Positions 60,644 to 64,000 of a stretch of 64,000 nucleotides of DNA are shown here, piece after piece. Both the position numbers and the translations under genes were made by a program. The notes beneath the pieces are model-generated. The model did not search any database and was not told where the DNA came from. It was given only the letters and a program-made list of their open reading frames with translations. This DNA comes from Verrucomicrobiaceae bacterium (GTDB lineage: Bacteria > Verrucomicrobiota > Verrucomicrobiia > Verrucomicrobiales > Verrucomicrobiaceae). Numbering within the stretch: the first letter of the stretch is position 1; each line of letters starts with the position of its first letter. The stretch is taken from the NCBI GenBank assembly GCA_027486585.1, contig JAIXOU010000045.1, positions 27,344 to 91,343 on the forward strand. The letters run 5' to 3'.

Positions 60644-61969
60644 ATGTCGAAATTTATCAGTCTCTTTCTCTACAATCTGCTGCTTCCAGTGGGGCTGGTC
60701 GTCATGCTGCCTGGAGCTGTGCGCAAAATGCGTGCACGTGGTGGGCGCTGGTCAGATCTGGCTCAGCGCTTTGGGTTTCTGCCCGAGCAGGAGCAGCGGG
60801 CATTGGCCACGCTGCCTGCTGGCAAAGATCGCTTATGGCTTCATGCGGTCAGTGTTGGCGAGGTCGGTATCGCCACAAAACTGATGACGCGGATGTTGAA
60901 GGATCTGCCCCACCTGGGTTTTGTTTTAACCACGAGTACTCCGACTGGTTATGCCATGGCTGAGGAGTTCGCCATCAAGCAAAATGGCCGAGTCGTGGTG
61001 CTTTATTCACCGGTCGATCTGCTCTGGGTTGGCTGTCGGTTTTTAGAACAACTCCAACCTTCACAGATGGTGCTGATCGAAGCTGAACTGTGGCCCAATA
61101 TGGTCGCTGCGGCAAAAAAGAGCGGCATTGTCGTCTCCATGGTGAATGCACGTTTGTCAGCCCGTTCAGAGCGGCGTTTTCAAAAGTTCGGATTCTTCAT
61201 TTGCCCCGTCTTTGCCATGCTGGATCAGGTGCTAGTGCAGGAACTGGGAGACCTTCCACGTTTTGCAGGTCTGGGTGTCGATCCCGCAAACATCCACTAC
61301 ACGGGCAGCATTAAATTTGATCCGCAAGGTGCCGCAGTCGATGAGGTACAGTTGGCGCAACTTCGTGCCATTTTAAAGCAGGCCGATATTGCAGAAACGC
61401 AGCCTGTGTTGCTGCTGGCCAGCACTCATGCGGGTGAGGAGATTCTACTGGCACGAGTGGCGCTGAATTTGAACGCGATTTACCCTGATCTAGCGCTCTT
61501 AATTGTGCCGCGTCATGTCGAGCGATCAGCTGTTATCGTGGAAGAATTACGCACACTAGGCATCGAGGCCCAGCTGCGGTCCCAGATCTTATCAGGAGCT
61601 TCTGGAAAGATGAAAACGCTGCTGATCGACACCACTGGCGAGTTACGGGCCTGGCAGTGCCTGGCCACTCTCGTCGTTGTCGGCAAAAGTTTCTTGGCCG
61701 AAGGCGGTCAAAATCCTGCCGAGGCCGTGATGGCGCAGAAGCCCGTGCTCTTTGGTCCGCACATGGAAAACTTCGAAGCACTGGTAGAACTGCTACTCAA
61801 AGACAAGGGAGCGGTGCAGGTGCCTGACGTCGAGTCACTGGAAGCTGAGTTGGCTCGATTATTGGCAGATAAGGCTCTGCGTGATGGCTTTGGAGCGGCT
61901 GGCTATCGGGCACTAGCGGCTCACGAAGGGGCCACCCTTCAGACAATCCGCCGTCTTTTCCCAAATTAA
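60644..61969 (+). CDS. waaA: 3-deoxy-D-manno-octulosonic-acid (Kdo) transferase
   Basis: 441 residues from the ATG at 60644. An N-terminal anchor (FISLFLYNLLLPVGLVVML) precedes the GT30 domain with WLHAVSVGEV, TTSTPTGYAMAEE, VLYSPVD and the ELWPNM block (IEAELWPNMVAAA), plus KFDPQG and FGPHMENFEALVELL. It transfers Kdo to lipid A at the inner membrane, so the organism makes an LPS-type outer membrane. It lies 13 bases after rsmD, probably in the same operon. Confidence 0.95.
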   Translation: MSKFISLFLYNLLLPVGLVVMLPGAVRKMRARGGRWSDLAQRFGFLPEQEQRALATLPAGKDRLWLHAVSVGEVGIATKLMTRMLKDLPHLGFVLTTSTPTGYAMAEEFAIKQNGRVVVLYSPVDLLWVGCRFLEQLQPSQMVLIEAELWPNMVAAAKKSGIVVSMVNARLSARSERRFQKFGFFICPVFAMLDQVLVQELGDLPRFAGLGVDPANIHYTGSIKFDPQGAAVDEVQLAQLRAILKQADIAETQPVLLLASTHAGEEILLARVALNLNAIYPDLALLIVPRHVERSAVIVEELRTLGIEAQLRSQILSGASGKMKTLLIDTTGELRAWQCLATLVVVGKSFLAEGGQNPAEAVMAQKPVLFGPHMENFEALVELLLKDKGAVQVPDVESLEAELARLLADKALRDGFGAAGYRALAAHEGATLQTIRRLFPN

Positions 61970-62040
61970 GACGCAATAATTTCATCTTTCCACTTGCGGA
62001 AAGTCTCTGCTGTGGCAGAATCGCGCCCCGTTCAAAACGA

Positions 62041-62115
62041 GACCCCTTCGTCTAGCGGTTAGGACACGTCCCTTTCACGGATGCGACAGGAGTTCGATTC
62101 TCCTAGGGGTCGCCA
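62041..62115 (+). tRNA. tRNA-Glu (TTC anticodon)
   Basis: A 72-base cloverleaf plus encoded CCA. The acceptor is GACCCCT (62041-62047) with AGGGGTC (62105-62111) and discriminator G; the encoded CCA is at 62113-62115. The anticodon arm is CGTCC/GGATG with loop CTTTCAC. The T-arm is AGGAG/CTCCT around TTCGATT. The gene is intact. Confidence 0.95.
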
Positions 62116-62170
62116 TTTGAAGGTAGCAAGTAGCTGCCAATTCCACCTCAGTGTGGTTCAAATATTGGTT

Positions 62171-62821
62171 TTAACGACTTTCCATCCACGGAGTCTGTGG
62201 TTCCCCACGCATTTCTTTGTAGTTGTTCCAAGCAAACATGCCAAAGAACGCCACCGAAATGATGCCAAAGTGATTTACCGCAAAGAGCGCCATCCCTGCA
62301 GAGCAGATCATACTGAGTGTGAGTGCAGGTTTCAGACGATCTGGGCCAAAGAGCGCACGTGAGATATGACCGCCATCCAACGGGATGATCGGCAGCAGAT
62401 TCAGCAGCGCCCAAAAGATACTGATGTCTTTAAAAGAAAGCAGCGCATTCCTCATGACGCCGGGCTCAGGGTTCCAGGCATCCAGCACCCACCACATGAC
62501 GACCGCCGCGGTCAATTGGGCAAAGGGGCCTGCCGCGCTGACAAAGATGTCCTCTTGGCGTGATAGCCAGCGGCTGCCGCGTGCAAAGCCACCAAAGCCA
62601 TGCAGCATGATGCCCACTTGTCGATCGCCATAGTGGCGCATGGTCAGCGCGTGTCCCAGTTCATGAATCAAAACCGAAGCAGCTGCTACGATCACAAAGG
62701 CTACGAGATTCCGAATCGCTTCTGGACTGCTGGCACCATTGGCTCCGCCTAAAAGCGCAGCCGTTAGCCAAAAAATCCAGTGGATGACAATCGGAAAGCC
62801 GAGGAGTTGAAAGCGAATCAT
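62171..62821 (-). CDS. M50-family site-2-protease-like membrane peptidase
   Basis: 216 residues with about five membrane helices. The zinc site is LIHELGHALT (His53, Glu54, His57), and NLLPIIPLDGGH near residue 145 provides the third ligand (Asp). Both motifs are typical of M50 proteases. It has no PDZ domain, so it is the short SpoIVFB-like type. It could cleave a membrane-bound anti-sigma factor, but no target is adjacent. Confidence 0.9.
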   Translation of the reverse strand: MIRFQLLGFPIVIHWIFWLTAALLGGANGASSPEAIRNLVAFVIVAAASVLIHELGHALTMRHYGDRQVGIMLHGFGGFARGSRWLSRQEDIFVSAAGPFAQLTAAVVMWWVLDAWNPEPGVMRNALLSFKDISIFWALLNLLPIIPLDGGHISRALFGPDRLKPALTLSMICSAGMALFAVNHFGIISVAFFGMFAWNNYKEMRGEPQTPWMESR

Positions 62822-62960
62822 AAGAGTATTTCAATGTGCTGAGTCCACACCATGTCACAAGGATCATTTCAGTTTCATCCGTCGATCTTATGATGCCATG
62901 GATGAAACGTTTTCTTCCTTCACTAGCAATGGCTGGTATAGGGTGCCATAAAGTCCTTCC

Positions 62961-64000
62961 ATGCCACTGAATGTTCGACTCTTTATCTGGTTCCGCCTGT
63001 TGTTTAACTGCCGGTTCTACTACCCTATCTTCACGATTCTCTTTTTGGATCTTGGCCTAAGCATTGGCGAGTTTGCCGCGCTGAATGTCATTTGGGCCAT
63101 TACGATTGTACTTCTAGAGGTACCGTCAGGGGCGTTAGCGGATCAGTTTGGGCGGCGGCGGCTCGTGGTGATTGCAGGCTGTCTGATGGTCGCCGAGATG
63201 GGCGTGCTATGTCTGATGCCGGTCGGTAATCATGATGTGGTATTATGGCTCTTTATCCTGAATCGCATCCTCAGTGGTGCTGCCGAGGCTTGTGCTAGCG
63301 GTGCGGACGAGGCTCTTGCCTATGATTCCCTTCCAAAGGCTGAGCGCACCGGTCTGTGGCCCAAGGTGATGTCAAAGCTGAGTCGGGCCATGGCCATCGG
63401 ATTCATCATCTCCTCCATCAGTGGTTCCGTGCTCTACGATCATTCACGCGTGACTGCCTTGTTAGGCTGGATCGGCATCTCGGGCGTGGATCGTGCGCTG
63501 ACAATGAAGATTCCCTTGCTGCTTAATTTCTTCACTGGCATTGCCTGTCTTGTTGTTTGTTTGCGGATGACTGAGGTGCCACTAGCTGGCGACTCGGGCA
63601 AAGCTCAGGGCAACTGGCTTTCTCGCAGCCGAGAGGCCTTTTGGGGTATTGCACAGACCGCACGCTGGGTCTGGAGCACGCCAGCGGCTGTGACCATTCT
63701 CTTGCTTGGAGTGGTCTTTGACAGCGTGATTCGACTCTTCCTCACGGTGGCCAGTAATTTCTACCGACTGGTCGGTATCGAAGAGGCTTGGTATGGCGTG
63801 ATTGGCACGGTGGTTTCAATGCTTGGATTGATCACGGCTGGCCTGATGGAGCGCTGTTCAGACCGTTGGTCCTTGGCGCGGAATTTCACTTGGCTGGCTG
63901 TGGTCGTCTTTGCCAGCTTGCAAGCAGCGGCTCATCCACAGGCCAGGTGGCTTGGTGTGGCTCTGATCATGCCACTGATGCTCGGTATGAGGTTCCTGCA
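62961..64000 (+). CDS. MFS transporter (partial, 3' end outside)
   Basis: 347 codons before the window edge. It begins MPLNVRLFIWFRLLFNCRF, and helix 2 to loop 2-3 has LLEVPSGALADQFGRRRLV (MFS motif A). NRILSGAAEACASGADEALAYDSLP corresponds to helix 4-5. It is an MFS of the type usually labelled putative efflux or nutrient permease. The substrate is unknown. Confidence 0.85.
   Translation, partial: MPLNVRLFIWFRLLFNCRFYYPIFTILFLDLGLSIGEFAALNVIWAITIVLLEVPSGALADQFGRRRLVVIAGCLMVAEMGVLCLMPVGNHDVVLWLFILNRILSGAAEACASGADEALAYDSLPKAERTGLWPKVMSKLSRAMAIGFIISSISGSVLYDHSRVTALLGWIGISGVDRALTMKIPLLLNFFTGIACLVVCLRMTEVPLAGDSGKAQGNWLSRSREAFWGIAQTARWVWSTPAAVTILLLGVVFDSVIRLFLTVASNFYRLVGIEEAWYGVIGTVVSMLGLITAGLMERCSDRWSLARNFTWLAVVVFASLQAAAHPQARWLGVALIMPLMLGMRFL

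Overview
The window looks like chromosomal DNA from a Gram-negative member of the Verrucomicrobiota, probably of Verrucomicrobiaceae / Prosthecobacter / Verrucomicrobium type. This is inferred from gene content and not from a marker gene. The supporting signs are a giant secreted protein built from autotransporter-associated beta-strand repeats, a small ECF sigma factor with a membrane partner, a secreted sialate esterase and a pectate lyase, a BlaI/M56 pair, many Sec-exported proteins of unknown role, and an outer membrane (Kdo transferase, TonB receptor, SurA-like chaperone). No phage, insertion sequence, rRNA operon or CRISPR array was seen.

Layout. 1-9853 (-) is one uninterrupted reading frame of at least 3284 codons, with its 3' end outside the window. 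10465-12087 (-) is a sialate esterase and 12257-13180 (+) a beta-barrel-like protein. 13299-17701 holds YicC, an MFS pump, a glyoxalase-fold enzyme, a BrnT/CopG-type toxin-antitoxin pair coupled to a VanZ-like gene, and a TauE/SafE permease. 17787-26610 is mostly secreted or membrane proteins: an M1 peptidase, a Uma2 nuclease-fold protein, a DUF6702 protein, a PQQ-type propeller, a CBS-pair protein and a prolyl oligopeptidase. 26754-32270 is an ECF sigma / membrane anti-sigma-like / secreted beta-propeller operon ending in a clear terminator. HU and a gamma-carbonic anhydrase are divergent around 32.7 kb. 33701-36404 (-) is a five-gene operon: DUF2089 regulator, two membrane proteins, a PH-domain protein and an AlkD-like glycosylase. 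36405-36915 is non-coding and rich in inverted repeats. 36916-41488 (-) holds a pectate lyase, an orphan membrane protein, and M56 with BlaI; two BlaI-type operators precede blaI. 41631-49934 holds a lipoprotein hydrolase, a SurA-like PPIase, an Mrr-bactofilin fusion, MsrA, a coiled-coil membrane protein, an AraC/PocR regulator and a secreted haem peroxidase with a proline-rich 15-bp repeat.

50029-59922 is the most interesting block. A TonB receptor with two downstream unknown genes (one Cys/His-rich), a divergent DUF3526-type ABC transporter, and two COG0523 GTPases flanking the block share one palindrome, TGCAA-N5-TTGCA (last base G at one site), directly upstream of three of the transcription units. 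This reads as a metal-limitation regulon. Zinc is the best guess from the COG0523 genes, but the metal is not proven. One of the two GTPases has lost the metal-binding CxCC motif (GSISG in its place).

60067-64000 is housekeeping: RsmD, WaaA/KdtA, tRNA-Glu, an M50 protease and a partial MFS transporter. Most start sites were moved from the longest frame to the ATG that begins a signal peptide or a conserved N-terminus, or that overlaps the upstream stop as ATGA.
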